Positions 30,773-39,589 of a stretch of DNA of 64,000 bases are shown one piece after another (the stretch's first letter is position 1; every line of letters begins with the position of its first letter). Source of the stretch: Acidobacteriota bacterium. GTDB lineage: Bacteria > Acidobacteriota > Terriglobia > Bryobacterales > Bryobacteraceae. The stretch is from positions 1-64,000 of the forward strand of contig JAKOTR010000060.1 of NCBI GenBank assembly GCA_029776225.1, written 5' to 3'. Both the position numbers and the translations under genes were made by a program. Under the pieces are notes generated by a model. The model made no database searches. It worked only from the letters and a program-made list of their open reading frames with translations, and was not told the DNA's origin.

Positions 30773-31966
30773 ATGAACCAGGATCGAGGGGAGGCCGAAC
30801 TGTCCTTTTCGCTGGTGAAGGGAGGGCCGATCTATTCGCTGTTTCGCCGCGCCGGCATCATACGCGCCGGAGAACTGGGAATCCACCGGAGAATCCTGCT
30901 CGTTTGGGTGCTGATTGCCGTGCCGGTGATCGTTCTTGCCCTGGCCGCCGGGCAGCTCGTCCCAACCGACGATATCCGGAACGCTCTGATCAGGCACTTC
31001 TCCGTCCTCGCGAGAATGCTGGTCGCAATTCCAATCTTCATTGCAACCGATGTCGCGGTGGAGAGCTTTACCGTCACGATCGGGCAGCGACTGCGGGCTA
31101 CAGGCATTCTGAGCGAGGCTCAAATACCCCGCTTCCGCGATGCCGTACGCCGGGCGGAACGGTTGCGCGATTCCCGCATTGCGTTTGCGGCAGTCGTGGC
31201 CCTTGCGGCGATCTCCGTTGCCAGCCGGCTGCATCCGACCTGGGAATGGCAAGAGTTGTCGTGGGCCGTGGTGGAACGTGGGGGTCAGCCCGCGCTGAGC
31301 CCCGCCGGATACTGGTATGTGATCGCAGGGTTTGGGTTGTATCTTTTGCTCGGGCTTCAGTGGATTTGGCGGCTATTTGTGCTGCTGATCCTGTTTTGGG
31401 AAATTGCCCGTCTCGACCTTTCGCTCGTTCCCACACACCCGGACCGGGCCGGCGGCCTCGGTTTCCTGCAGCAGGAAATGGTTGTGTTCTCACCGATCGG
31501 GTTCGCCGTTTCGGCCGTTCTGAGCGCGCGCTGGAGCCACGACATCCTGTACCGCGGGTTCCACGTCGCGATGCTCCAAGTCTCCATGATCACGTTTCTC
31601 GTCATAGCCGTGGCGATGCTGGTGGCCCCTCTGGTTGTATTTGCTCCTGCGCTGATACGGCTCCGTCGTACCGCTTTGCGCGACTACAGCCCATTCATCA
31701 GCCGGCAGGGGCGCCTGGTTCACAAGAAATGGGTGCTGGGGGAGGAAGTGCCCGCTGAAGAAAGCGGCGTCCTGAGCGCGCCGGAGCTTGGCCCGCTCGT
31801 GGACATCTCCAGCTTGTATCAAGGCCTTCAAGCCATCAGACCGGTGCCCCTCAATCCCAGATCTCTGATCGCGCTTGCGGTGATCATCGGCTTGCCGATC
31901 CTGCCGGTGCTGACGCTTGAAATCCCGCTAAGAGAGATTCTCAAAGGCCTGACACGATCGGTCTGA
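30773..31966 (+). CDS. Multi-pass membrane protein of unknown function
   Basis: 397 aa with about six hydrophobic helices, near residues 41-60, 83-100, 135-155, 180-205, 235-255 and 270-300, and a final helix around 370-387. It has a conserved-looking cytoplasmic motif THPDRAGGLGFLQQ after the fourth helix. I recognise the general look of an uncharacterised bacterial integral membrane family but cannot name a transport or enzymatic function. The gene stands alone between minus-strand neighbours. Confidence 0.65.
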   Translation: MNQDRGEAELSFSLVKGGPIYSLFRRAGIIRAGELGIHRRILLVWVLIAVPVIVLALAAGQLVPTDDIRNALIRHFSVLARMLVAIPIFIATDVAVESFTVTIGQRLRATGILSEAQIPRFRDAVRRAERLRDSRIAFAAVVALAAISVASRLHPTWEWQELSWAVVERGGQPALSPAGYWYVIAGFGLYLLLGLQWIWRLFVLLILFWEIARLDLSLVPTHPDRAGGLGFLQQEMVVFSPIGFAVSAVLSARWSHDILYRGFHVAMLQVSMITFLVIAVAMLVAPLVVFAPALIRLRRTALRDYSPFISRQGRLVHKKWVLGEEVPAEESGVLSAPELGPLVDISSLYQGLQAIRPVPLNPRSLIALAVIIGLPILPVLTLEIPLREILKGLTRSV

Positions 31967-31971
31967 CCGCG

Positions 31972-33201
31972 CTATACCACCTCGAACTCCCAACCGAATC
32001 CGGGCCTGTCGGACGGCCGCACGTAGATGCCTTCGGGGCCGCGGGTAATTTGATTGTCCTCTTCGAAGCGCCGGTAGACCTCGGGCGGGCCGCCGGGCGC
32101 CGGCATGAACAGTTCGGCCCACGGGCTGTTGGTGGTAGCCATTACGAAATGGACGGCGTCGCGCTGGCCGCCGCCGTGCGGGATCACCGGGATATCGTAG
32201 GCGGCGGCGAGGGCGGCGATGCGCCGCATCTCGGTGAGACCGCCGCACCAGTGCATGTCGGGCTGCCAGATGGAGGCGGAGCGGTGCTCGAGCAACTGGC
32301 GGAACCCGTAGCGCGTGTACTCGTGCTCGCCGGTCGCGATGCGGGTGGACTTGATTTGCGCGTTGAGCCGGCCGAAGCCCTCATAATCGTGCGGCTGGAG
32401 GCACTCTTCCATCCAGTAAACGCGCAGCGGCGCCAGCATTTCGGCCATTTCGAGCGTGTAGCGCTCGGTCCACGCCATCCAGCAATCGAGCATGATTTCG
32501 CCGTCCGGGCCGAGCGCTTTCCGCGCGCGCTCCACCAGGGCGAGGTTTTTCCTCATGCCCTCGCGGCCATCGGCGGGGCCGTGCGGCATCGCCAGTTTCA
32601 GCATCTTGAAGCCGAACTCCGCATGCTGTTCGATGTCGTTGCCGGTGCAATAGGCGGGGATGCGGTCTTTGGTCGCCCCGCCGATCAGCTTGTAGACCGG
32701 CATATTGAGGGCGTTCCCGATGAGATCCCAGAGCGCGATGTCCACGCCGCTGATGCCGTTGATGGCGATTCCCATGCGCCCGTAATGCATGGTGGCGCGC
32801 CACATCATGTCCCACAGCCGCTCGATATCGAACGGGTCTTCTCCCAGCAGCAGCTTGCGGAGGTTGCCTTCCACCACCGCGCCGCCGCCGGGACCGCCGC
32901 TGCCGTAGCCCTTGATTCCCTTGTCTGTGGCGATCTCGACGGTGAAGCCGCCCAGGTGGCCTGGGTCCGGAAAGAACAGCGCGCGGTTGGCCTTGTACTT
33001 CGGGTAAATCGACATCGGATTGGCCACTTCGACGCCCTGCGTGGACCATGAGCCGGGCGCCGGACGATAAGAAGGAACGGGCCGCCGGGGACGCGTGCGT
33101 ACCAGGCGCACGCTGGTGATTTTCATTCCGCTTTTTTCGGGAACCTGAGGAGCGGCAGCCATCGCCGCAGCCGGTAACTGGAGGAAATGTCGGCGCCGCA
33201 T
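31972..33201 (-). CDS. L-rhamnonate dehydratase-like enolase-superfamily enzyme, Tat-tagged
   Basis: 409 aa. A twin-arginine-like leader (MRRRHFLQLPAAAMAAAP) precedes a mandelate racemase-type enzyme. Regions recalled from RhmD are present: ANPMSIYPKY near the N-terminus, ALWDLIGNALNMPVYKLIGG, the metal ligands in MLDCWMAW (Asp), WMEECLQP (Glu) and ATGEHEYTR (Glu), then QPDMHWCGGLTEM and the catalytic His in VIPHGGG. L-rhamnonate dehydratase makes 2-keto-3-deoxy-L-rhamnonate; a related acid sugar is possible. No rhamnose genes adjoin it. With the gene at 26476 it makes two exported-type sugar-acid dehydratases within 7 kb. Confidence 0.82.
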   Translation of the reverse strand: MRRRHFLQLPAAAMAAAPQVPEKSGMKITSVRLVRTRPRRPVPSYRPAPGSWSTQGVEVANPMSIYPKYKANRALFFPDPGHLGGFTVEIATDKGIKGYGSGGPGGGAVVEGNLRKLLLGEDPFDIERLWDMMWRATMHYGRMGIAINGISGVDIALWDLIGNALNMPVYKLIGGATKDRIPAYCTGNDIEQHAEFGFKMLKLAMPHGPADGREGMRKNLALVERARKALGPDGEIMLDCWMAWTERYTLEMAEMLAPLRVYWMEECLQPHDYEGFGRLNAQIKSTRIATGEHEYTRYGFRQLLEHRSASIWQPDMHWCGGLTEMRRIAALAAAYDIPVIPHGGGQRDAVHFVMATTNSPWAELFMPAPGGPPEVYRRFEEDNQITRGPEGIYVRPSDRPGFGWEFEVV

Positions 33202-33315
33202 AACTGTGCGGAATTATAAGCCAAAAAAGCTCAAGACAGAGGAATAATTGGAAACCGGGGCTGGTTGACACACGTCAGGGCAGCAAGCACACTTACAGTA
33301 GTAGAAGGAGGAGCC

Positions 33316-34314
33316 ATGAAGGCTGGCGCGCACGTCTGCTGTATCGTCCTGATTCTGTTAGTAGTCGCCGGCTCCGCGGAGGGTCAGGCCGTCATTTCGG
33401 CAAAATCCGGGTTGATCAATTACGTCGAGGGCGAGGTCACGCTGGACGGCCAGCAAGTAGAAGTGAAGCTGAACTCCGTCACCCAGCTCAAGCCCTCGCA
33501 AGTGCTGAAGACGGGCGCCGGCCGCGCGGAAGTGCTCCTCAGTCCCGGTGTTTTCCTGCGTGCGGGCGAGGACAGCTCGCTGAAGCTGCTCTCGGACGAG
33601 ATCGTGAACACGCGGCTGGAAATGCTCGAGGGGTCCATCATCGTTGAATGCGTCGAGCTTCCGAAAGACGGCTCCGTCACGGTCTTGTATAAGGACGCGA
33701 CGGTTGTGCTGGGGAAAAAAGGCCTGTACCGTGTTGACGCCGAACCGGCAGCGCTGAGAGTCTACGACGGCGAAGCCACCGTGCGGCAGGGCGAGCAGAG
33801 CCAGACCATCAAGAAGGGGTGGCTGCTGCCGCTTGATGGCTTGCTGGCAGCCGAGAAGTTCGACACCAAGACGGGCGACGCGCTGCTCCGCTGGGCGCGG
33901 CGCAGAGCCGAGTACATTGCGATGGCCAACCCCGCGGCGGCGCGTATGGCCTGGCGGGACCGCCAAGGCTTCGGGAGCGCGGTGAGCAGCATCTGGGTTT
34001 ACAACCCTTACCTGGGGATGTACACCTTTGTCCCGCGGACCGGCATGTACCGCAGTTACTGGGGATACGATTATTGGAGCCCCGGCGAAGTACGTGTGCT
34101 GTACTACCCGCGAGTCTACCGTGCCCCTTCGAGCAGCGCGGGCTGGAGCCGCACCGGCGGCGCAATGAGTTCGCGGGGCTACGAAGGCGTACCGAGAACC
34201 GCGGCGGGCACCTCGGGCGTGGCGGCATCGTCCGCCCCGCGCGCCAGCGAGCCAAGCGCCGGTTCAGTATCCGTGCCGCGCGGAACCGGCTCGGCGGGCG
34301 CCCGGCGCCGGTAG
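33316..34314 (+). CDS. FecR-domain-like exported protein
   Basis: 332 aa when started at ATG 33316, which has a strong GGAGGA three bases upstream and yields a signal peptide (AHVCCIVLILLVVAGSAEGQ). Residues about 30-180 look like a FecR-type beta domain (SAKSGLINYVEGEVTLDGQQ, VLKTGAGRAEVLLSPG, FLRAGEDSSLKLLS, VYDGEATVRQGEQS). The C-terminal third is Tyr/Ser/Gly-rich and low in complexity. FecR proteins usually relay signals to ECF sigma factors, but no sigma factor or receptor gene is near, so the domain may simply be a surface module. Confidence 0.7.
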   Translation: MKAGAHVCCIVLILLVVAGSAEGQAVISAKSGLINYVEGEVTLDGQQVEVKLNSVTQLKPSQVLKTGAGRAEVLLSPGVFLRAGEDSSLKLLSDEIVNTRLEMLEGSIIVECVELPKDGSVTVLYKDATVVLGKKGLYRVDAEPAALRVYDGEATVRQGEQSQTIKKGWLLPLDGLLAAEKFDTKTGDALLRWARRRAEYIAMANPAAARMAWRDRQGFGSAVSSIWVYNPYLGMYTFVPRTGMYRSYWGYDYWSPGEVRVLYYPRVYRAPSSSAGWSRTGGAMSSRGYEGVPRTAAGTSGVAASSAPRASEPSAGSVSVPRGTGSAGARRR

Positions 34315-34403
34315 TTTTTTGTCCGCAGGTTTCTCGGCCGACGGCTCCACCGCGAGCACGCTTCGCGATCCCTCACGAGCGGCAAGCGATTGCAACGAAA
34401 AAC

Positions 34404-35354
34404 TCAGGAATGGCGCACCCCGGCGGAATTCCGGTACCAGGCGAGGGTGCGGCGGAGCCCTTCCTCCAGCGTGAATTGTGGCTGATGGCCCAGGTCGCGG
34501 ACTGCCGCTGTGGTGTCGGCCTGCGAGTGCCGCACGTCGCCGGGGCGCGGCGGTCCGTACACGGGCGGAATCCTCACGCCTTCTATGCGCTGTAGCGTCT
34601 CCCAGACCTCGTTCAGCGTGTAGCGGTTTCCGTTGCCGCCGTTGTAGACCTTGCCTGAAACGCCGGAGAAGGCCGCCTTGAGCGTCAGAGCCGCCACATC
34701 CTCGACATAGGTGAAATCGCGCGACTGCTCGCCGTCGCCGTAGATCGTAGGCGCGCGCCGCTCGATCAGGGATTTCATGAAGAGCGAGATGACGCCGGAA
34801 TACGGGCTCGACGGGTCCTGCCGCGGCCCGTACACGTTGAAATAGCGCACCGCCACGGTGTCCAGGTGGAAGCACTCCGTGAAAACGCTCGCGTAATACT
34901 CGCCGACGAGCTTCTGCACGGCGTAGGGCGATTTCGGCCGCGGCGGCATCGTCTCGACCTTCGGCAGCGTTTCGCTATCGCCGTAGGCCGACGAGGAAGC
35001 GGCGTAGAACACGCGCCGCACCCCGCCCTCCGCACAGGCGCGAAAGACGTGGAATGTCCCGTCGATGTTGGTTTCGTGCGAGGGCACGGGGTCGGAAATC
35101 GAGCGGGGCACCGAAGGGATCGCGGCCAGGTGGAAAACCACGTCCGCTCCCTTCACCAGCGGGGCGATTTCGTCGAAGCAGCGTATGTCCGCGCGGTGTA
35201 TCTCGATGCGGTCCCGCACTTCGGCAAGATTTTCTTCGCGCCCGGTGAGAAAATTGTCGATTACCGCCACCTTTCCATCGCCGCGATCGAGCAGCGCGCG
35301 AACCACCATCGAGCCGATAAAACCAGCCCCGCCCGTGACAACGTACCTGGTCAT
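34404..35354 (-). CDS. NAD-dependent nucleotide-sugar epimerase (GalE/WbpP type)
   Basis: 316-aa extended short-chain dehydrogenase. The Rossmann motif VTGGAGFIGS, the catalytic Ser region ASSSAYGD and YxxxK (SPYAVQKLVGEYY) are intact, followed by RYFNVYGPRQDP and the GDGEQSRDFTYVEDVA substrate-binding stretch. This fits UDP-glucose or UDP-N-acetylglucosamine 4-epimerases, feeding cell-surface glycan synthesis. Its ATG overlaps the stop of the upstream isomerase gene (ATGA at 35351-35354), so it is the last gene of a four-gene operon with a glycosyltransferase at its head. Confidence 0.88.
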   Translation of the reverse strand: MTRYVVTGGAGFIGSMVVRALLDRGDGKVAVIDNFLTGREENLAEVRDRIEIHRADIRCFDEIAPLVKGADVVFHLAAIPSVPRSISDPVPSHETNIDGTFHVFRACAEGGVRRVFYAASSSAYGDSETLPKVETMPPRPKSPYAVQKLVGEYYASVFTECFHLDTVAVRYFNVYGPRQDPSSPYSGVISLFMKSLIERRAPTIYGDGEQSRDFTYVEDVAALTLKAAFSGVSGKVYNGGNGNRYTLNEVWETLQRIEGVRIPPVYGPPRPGDVRHSQADTTAAVRDLGHQPQFTLEEGLRRTLAWYRNSAGVRHS

Positions 35355-36187
35355 TGTATTTTTGCGATCTCCGTCTGAAGGTAGCGCATCGTCTCTTCCG
35401 CGATCCTGTCGGCGCCCAAACTGAAGTCGAAAACTTCGACCGAGAGCCAGCCCTGATAACCGCGCTTGTTCAGCACCTCGAATACGGGCTTGAAATCGTA
35501 CGTCCCCGTCCCCGGATGCCGGCCGTCCATTTCGTTCAGGTGAACATGCCGGATCAGATCGAAGTGCCGCTCCACCAGCACGGTATGCGGCTCGGCCTCC
35601 TTCACCGCGTTGTGCGAATCGAACATCGTGCGCAGGCCCGGGCTGCCGATCTGCCGCACGATAGCCGCCGCTTCGTCGAGCGTCGTCACCACGTCGGTAT
35701 CGGGCTCGGGCAGGGCTTCCAGCAGCACGGTGACGCCGCGTTCGGCGGCATACGGCGCAACGCCCGCCAGGCCCTCAACGAGGCGGCATGTGGCCTCCTC
35801 GCGGCTCGAACCGCCGGTTGACGAGCGCTGCTTCGGCGAGCCGAACACCATGACGCCGCCCGGTCCGAGGTCGGCGCAAAGGTCTACGAGGTAGCGGACA
35901 TACGCCCAGCTCCGCTCGCGCACAGCCTTGTCCGGCGTGGTCACGTGCAGGTCCTTTGGCCCTACGAGCAGCCAGTGCAAGCCAACGAACTGAAGCCCCT
36001 CCCCCTCCATCGCCGCGATGAACTCCCTGCGCCGCGCCGGGGGAATGTCCCTCGGATCGTCAGCCAGAGTGAACGGCGCGATCTCGATTCCAGTGTACCC
36101 GGCCTTGCGGATGGATTTGCAGGTCTCCGCGAACGGGCGTTTTTCGTAAACCTCGTTGCAGATGGCAAGACGAAATGTACTGGGCAT
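35351..36187 (-). CDS. Sugar phosphate isomerase/epimerase (xylose isomerase-like TIM barrel)
   Basis: 278 aa. The AP_endonuc_2-type barrel has candidate metal ligands Glu (VLLEALPEPDTD), Asp-His (TMFDSHNAV), His (IRHVHLNEMDGRHPG) and Glu (SVEVFDFS). Such enzymes isomerise or epimerise keto sugars or inositol derivatives; the substrate is unknown. I chose ATG 36187 because GAGGAG lies five bases upstream; a GTG at 36199 is also in frame. The stop overlaps the epimerase start, and the dehydrogenase stop lies 8 bp upstream. Confidence 0.82.
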   Translation of the reverse strand: MPSTFRLAICNEVYEKRPFAETCKSIRKAGYTGIEIAPFTLADDPRDIPPARRREFIAAMEGEGLQFVGLHWLLVGPKDLHVTTPDKAVRERSWAYVRYLVDLCADLGPGGVMVFGSPKQRSSTGGSSREEATCRLVEGLAGVAPYAAERGVTVLLEALPEPDTDVVTTLDEAAAIVRQIGSPGLRTMFDSHNAVKEAEPHTVLVERHFDLIRHVHLNEMDGRHPGTGTYDFKPVFEVLNKRGYQGWLSVEVFDFSLGADRIAEETMRYLQTEIAKIQ

Positions 36188-36195
36188 GAGTCTCC

Positions 36196-37209
36196 TCACT
36201 CGATCACATGTACCACCTTGGCGGCCCCGCCTGCGGCGGCCGGAATCGTGGTTGCGAAGTCGCCGAAGCTCGCGCGGTGGATCATCCGCTTCAGCACACC
36301 GGCATCCATGCGCGGCAGGTCTTCGAGTGCGCGCTGGAAAGCTTCGGGGCTCGCGTTCACGCTGCCGAACACCGTTTGATTCTTCACCAGCATGTCGCGG
36401 AACGGGATTTCGCCCCGCGCATCCGGGCTCCCGAGCACGCCAAGCACACCCAGAGGAGCCAGCGAGCGCAGGCCCGCCATTGCAGCGTCAGCCGCTCCGG
36501 CCGCCTCGATCACAATATCCGCTTTGCGTTCGCCGGGCGTGTTCAGATACTCGATGCCGGCGGCCGCAACCAGCCGGGCTCGCGGGTGATCCGGAGGTTC
36601 AAGCGAAACGATCGCCGCGCGGAGACCGCGCAGTTCGAGCACCATTGCGGCCAGCAATCCGATCGGCCCCGCGCCAAATACCAGCGCGGTGCGGGCGCCC
36701 GGCTCGTGAATCCTCAGCGCCGTTTCGACTGCTTTCTCCACCACGCTCAGCGGCTCGATGAGTACGGCCGTATCCAGCAGCGCTTCCGGCACGCGGACCA
36801 GGTCCGCTTCGGAATCCACCGCGTACTCGGCAAAATAACCGTGAAGCCCGAAGATGCCGCGCTCGAGAGCCTTTCCGGTGAGGCACAGATCGCGCCGCCC
36901 GCGCGCGCAGGAAAAGCACGGAGGATTGCAGGGACGGCGCACCAGCGGCACTACCCAGTCGCCGGGCTTCAGCGCCTTCACGCCCGGACCGGCTTCCACA
37001 ACCTGCGCGAGAGCCTCGTGCCCCAGCACCAAAAAGCTTTCACCCTCGGGAGGGAACCCGATGCTGAACGTCGCCAGCTCGCGGTCCGTACCGCAGATGC
37101 CTACCTCACGCACGCGCAGCAGCGCCTCGCCCGCGCCGGCGCCGCGCGGTTCGGGCAGATCGCGCTCAACCAGCGCACGGGATTCGTAATCAAGACCGGC
37201 CGCCCGCAT
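36196..37209 (-). CDS. Zinc-dependent sugar dehydrogenase (glucose 1-dehydrogenase-like MDR)
   Basis: 337-aa medium-chain dehydrogenase. VGICGTDREL and FLVLGHEA carry the catalytic zinc ligands in the arrangement typical of archaeal-type glucose dehydrogenases. Four structural-zinc cysteines lie in PCNPPCFSCARGRRDLC, and the nucleotide-binding loop is VFGAGPIGLLAA. It would oxidise a sugar or polyol with NAD(P). Started at ATG 37209, four bases after the fusion-gene stop; an earlier in-frame start at 37239 would overlap that gene. Part of the minus-strand sugar operon. Confidence 0.85.
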   Translation of the reverse strand: MRAAGLDYESRALVERDLPEPRGAGAGEALLRVREVGICGTDRELATFSIGFPPEGESFLVLGHEALAQVVEAGPGVKALKPGDWVVPLVRRPCNPPCFSCARGRRDLCLTGKALERGIFGLHGYFAEYAVDSEADLVRVPEALLDTAVLIEPLSVVEKAVETALRIHEPGARTALVFGAGPIGLLAAMVLELRGLRAAIVSLEPPDHPRARLVAAAGIEYLNTPGERKADIVIEAAGAADAAMAGLRSLAPLGVLGVLGSPDARGEIPFRDMLVKNQTVFGSVNASPEAFQRALEDLPRMDAGVLKRMIHRASFGDFATTIPAAAGGAAKVVHVIE

Positions 37210-37213
37210 CCCC

Positions 37214-38623
37214 TCAGGCCGGCTTTCTCGCCACCGCAATCATCGACAGCCCGCGCCACGGCAGCAGCCAGTCCACGCGCCGCCAGATCCACACGGTCTT
37301 ATCGAAAATCTTCAGCGACGGCTTGTCGATTCTGCTTCGCCTCAGCAGGCCGCCATACAGGCGCCAGGCGAGGGCGCCCACTTTGTTCATCTGCACGACC
37401 TTCTCCACCCGGCAGCCGTTCTGCTCCAGCAGCTTGCGCAGCTCGGCCTCGGTGAACCGCTGCCGGTTGCCTAGCCTGCGGTCCAGTTCGCAAAACAGCG
37501 ACGGCCCCTGAGGCGCCAGCACGATCAGCGCGCCGCCCGGTTTCAGCTTGCGCTGGAGAGCAGCCACCGATTTGGCCGGATCCTCAAGCAGCTCCAGTAC
37601 GTGCAGGCAGAGGACGGTGTCGAAGGACTCCCCTATGCTTTCAATGCTCTCGACGGAGTTCGGATCGAGCGGCCGCACGCAGACGTTCGGCGTGCGCAGA
37701 AAGCGGTTGCGCAGCGCGTGCAGGTAAAGCGGGTCCCGTTCGCAGGCCACGTACTGGAGGCGGCGCGCCATCAGCCGTCCGGTGATTGCGCCGATGCCCG
37801 CGCCCACTTCGAGGACCGTATCCCCCAGATACGGCCGCACGGTCTGCGTCAGCCAGCTCAGGTACTGCGGCGTTCCGGTGAGGTTGTACAGCATGCCGCG
37901 CCCGTAGGGCTCGACGTAAAGGTCGTCGATGATCCAGAATTTCAGGATCGTCGCCAGCGCCTGGAAGCCGTCCTTCCAGCCGATCTTCTTGCCTTCCTCG
38001 AACGTGCGCCCGTGATAACTGATCGGCACCTCGTAGACGCGCAGCTTCCGCTTTGCGCACTTCATGGTGATTTCCGGCTCGAAGCCGAAGCGGTTCGAGC
38101 GGATCGGGATGCTCTTCAACAGGTCGGTGCGGAAGGCCTTGTAGCAGGTCTCCATGTCGGTGACGCCGAGATTGGAAAACATGTTGGAGATCAGCGTCAG
38201 TCCCTTGTTGATCATGGAGTGCCAGAACTGAAGGACGCGCGTTTGCTCGCCGGCGAGATACCGCGACCCGAACACGGCGTCGGCGTGGCCGTCGAGCAGC
38301 GGCTTGAGTAAACGCGGGTACTCGTTGGGATCGTACTCCAGGTCGGCGTCCTGTATGATGCAGAAGTCGCCGGAGGCCTGTTTGATGGCCGTCCGCACGG
38401 CCGCGCCTTTACCCATATTCACTTCGTGGCGGAAGAGGCGGATTTCCGGGTGCTTTTCGGCGAGCCGGAGCAGAATGTCCCACGTGCCGTCGGTCGAATG
38501 ATCGTCCACCACGACCAGCTCCCGCTCCATGTCCTCCGGCAGAGGCGCGTTGAGCACTTGGGCAAAGCAGCGCTCTACCATAGTGCGTTCGTTGTACACG
38601 GGCATCAGGATCGAGAGCTTCAT
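37214..38623 (-). CDS. Family-2 glycosyltransferase fused to a SAM-dependent methyltransferase
   Basis: 469 aa. Residues 1 to about 240 are a DPM1-like GT2 domain (ILMPVYNERTMVERC, VVVDDHSTDGT, IQDADLEYDPNEYP, VFGSRYLAGE). Residues about 255-469 are a class I methyltransferase (motif I VLEVGAGIGAITGRL, LCLHVLELLEDP, LKPGGALIVLAPQ). ATG 38623 has GGAGG five bases upstream and matches the GT2 N-terminus; the frame stays open far into purC on the other strand but that is not coding. No stop or linker break separates the two domains. It probably transfers a sugar from a nucleotide or lipid donor and methylates the product or carrier. It heads the operon running to 34404. Confidence 0.88.
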   Translation of the reverse strand: MKLSILMPVYNERTMVERCFAQVLNAPLPEDMERELVVVDDHSTDGTWDILLRLAEKHPEIRLFRHEVNMGKGAAVRTAIKQASGDFCIIQDADLEYDPNEYPRLLKPLLDGHADAVFGSRYLAGEQTRVLQFWHSMINKGLTLISNMFSNLGVTDMETCYKAFRTDLLKSIPIRSNRFGFEPEITMKCAKRKLRVYEVPISYHGRTFEEGKKIGWKDGFQALATILKFWIIDDLYVEPYGRGMLYNLTGTPQYLSWLTQTVRPYLGDTVLEVGAGIGAITGRLMARRLQYVACERDPLYLHALRNRFLRTPNVCVRPLDPNSVESIESIGESFDTVLCLHVLELLEDPAKSVAALQRKLKPGGALIVLAPQGPSLFCELDRRLGNRQRFTEAELRKLLEQNGCRVEKVVQMNKVGALAWRLYGGLLRRSRIDKPSLKIFDKTVWIWRRVDWLLPWRGLSMIAVARKPA

Positions 38624-38701
38624 GGGCCTCCAGTACTCAACCAGTATAAATAAGCACCACGCCCCGCAGTTGCAGCATAATGTATCTTCGTACCGTTTAC
38701 T

Positions 38702-39589
38702 ATGCCTCAGCCCATTCTTGAAACCGACTTTCCCGGCGTGGAACGTTACGCCAGGGGAAAGGTGCGCGACGTTTACGCCGCCGGAGACAACCTGCTGATC
38801 GTCGCCACGGACCGCATCTCCGCCTTCGACTATATCCTCGCCACGGGAATTCCGGACAAAGGCAAGGTGCTGACGCAGCTTTCCGTCTTTTGGTTCGATT
38901 TCCTGAAGCCGCTTACGCCGACGCATTTTATCTCGGCTTCGGTGGATGACTACCCCGCCCCGTTCCAGCGGTTCCGCGATCAGCTCGAGGGCCGGTCCAT
39001 GCTGGTCAAGCGCGCCCGCATGATCGAAGTGGAGTGCGTCGCGCGGGGCTATCTGTCGGGTTCCGGCTGGAAAGAGTACCGCGCCACCAGGTCCATCTGC
39101 GGCATTCCCCTTCCCCCCGGGTTGAAGGAGAGCGACAAGCTGCCCGAGCCGATTTTCACGCCCGCCACCAAGGCCCACACGGGGCACGACGAAAACGTCT
39201 CGTTCGACAAAGTAGCCGGGATGATCGGTACAGATCTGGCCACGCGCCTGCGCGACCTCACGCTGAGCATCTACACCCGCGCCGCCGAGTACGCTCTTTC
39301 CCGCGGCATCATCATCGCCGATACCAAGTTCGAGTTCGGCTTCGTGGGCGATCAGCTCGTGCTCGCCGACGAGGTCCTTACGCCGGATTCCTCGCGCTTC
39401 TGGCCGCTCGAAACCTGGCGTCCCGGAGGACCGCAACCCTCCTACGACAAGCAGTACGTCCGCGATTACCTGGAATCCATCCAGTGGAATAAGCAGCCTC
39501 CGGCGCCGGCGCTGCCTCCGGACGTCGCCGCCAGGACCAGCGAAAAGTACAAAGAAGCCTACCGTGCGCTGACCGGCAAAAATCCGTGA
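38702..39589 (+). CDS. purC: SAICAR synthase
   Basis: 295-aa phosphoribosylaminoimidazole-succinocarboxamide synthase of de novo purine synthesis. Signatures: RGKVRDVYAAGDNLLIVATDRISAFD split over the N-terminus, IEVECVARGYLSGSGWKEY, the TPATKA-type loop (FTPATKAHTGHDENVSF) and IIADTKFEFG, then LADEVLTPDSSRFWP. The longer length than the E. coli type fits the eukaryote-like/long bacterial form. It is divergent from the glycosyltransferase operon across a 78-bp gap, and its stop overlaps the GTG of cvpA. Confidence 0.97.
   Translation: MPQPILETDFPGVERYARGKVRDVYAAGDNLLIVATDRISAFDYILATGIPDKGKVLTQLSVFWFDFLKPLTPTHFISASVDDYPAPFQRFRDQLEGRSMLVKRARMIEVECVARGYLSGSGWKEYRATRSICGIPLPPGLKESDKLPEPIFTPATKAHTGHDENVSFDKVAGMIGTDLATRLRDLTLSIYTRAAEYALSRGIIIADTKFEFGFVGDQLVLADEVLTPDSSRFWPLETWRPGGPQPSYDKQYVRDYLESIQWNKQPPAPALPPDVAARTSEKYKEAYRALTGKNP

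Noticed and set aside
30424-31758. A 444-codon frame overlapping the membrane-protein gene at 30773.
   Set aside because: It is a frame-shifted reading rich in Arg/Pro/Gly; the gene at 30773 has well-formed membrane helices.
38624-39436. Upstream extension of the glycosyltransferase frame by 271 codons into purC.
   Set aside because: The GT2 domain starts at ATG 38623 with GGAGG; the extension is antisense to intact purC.
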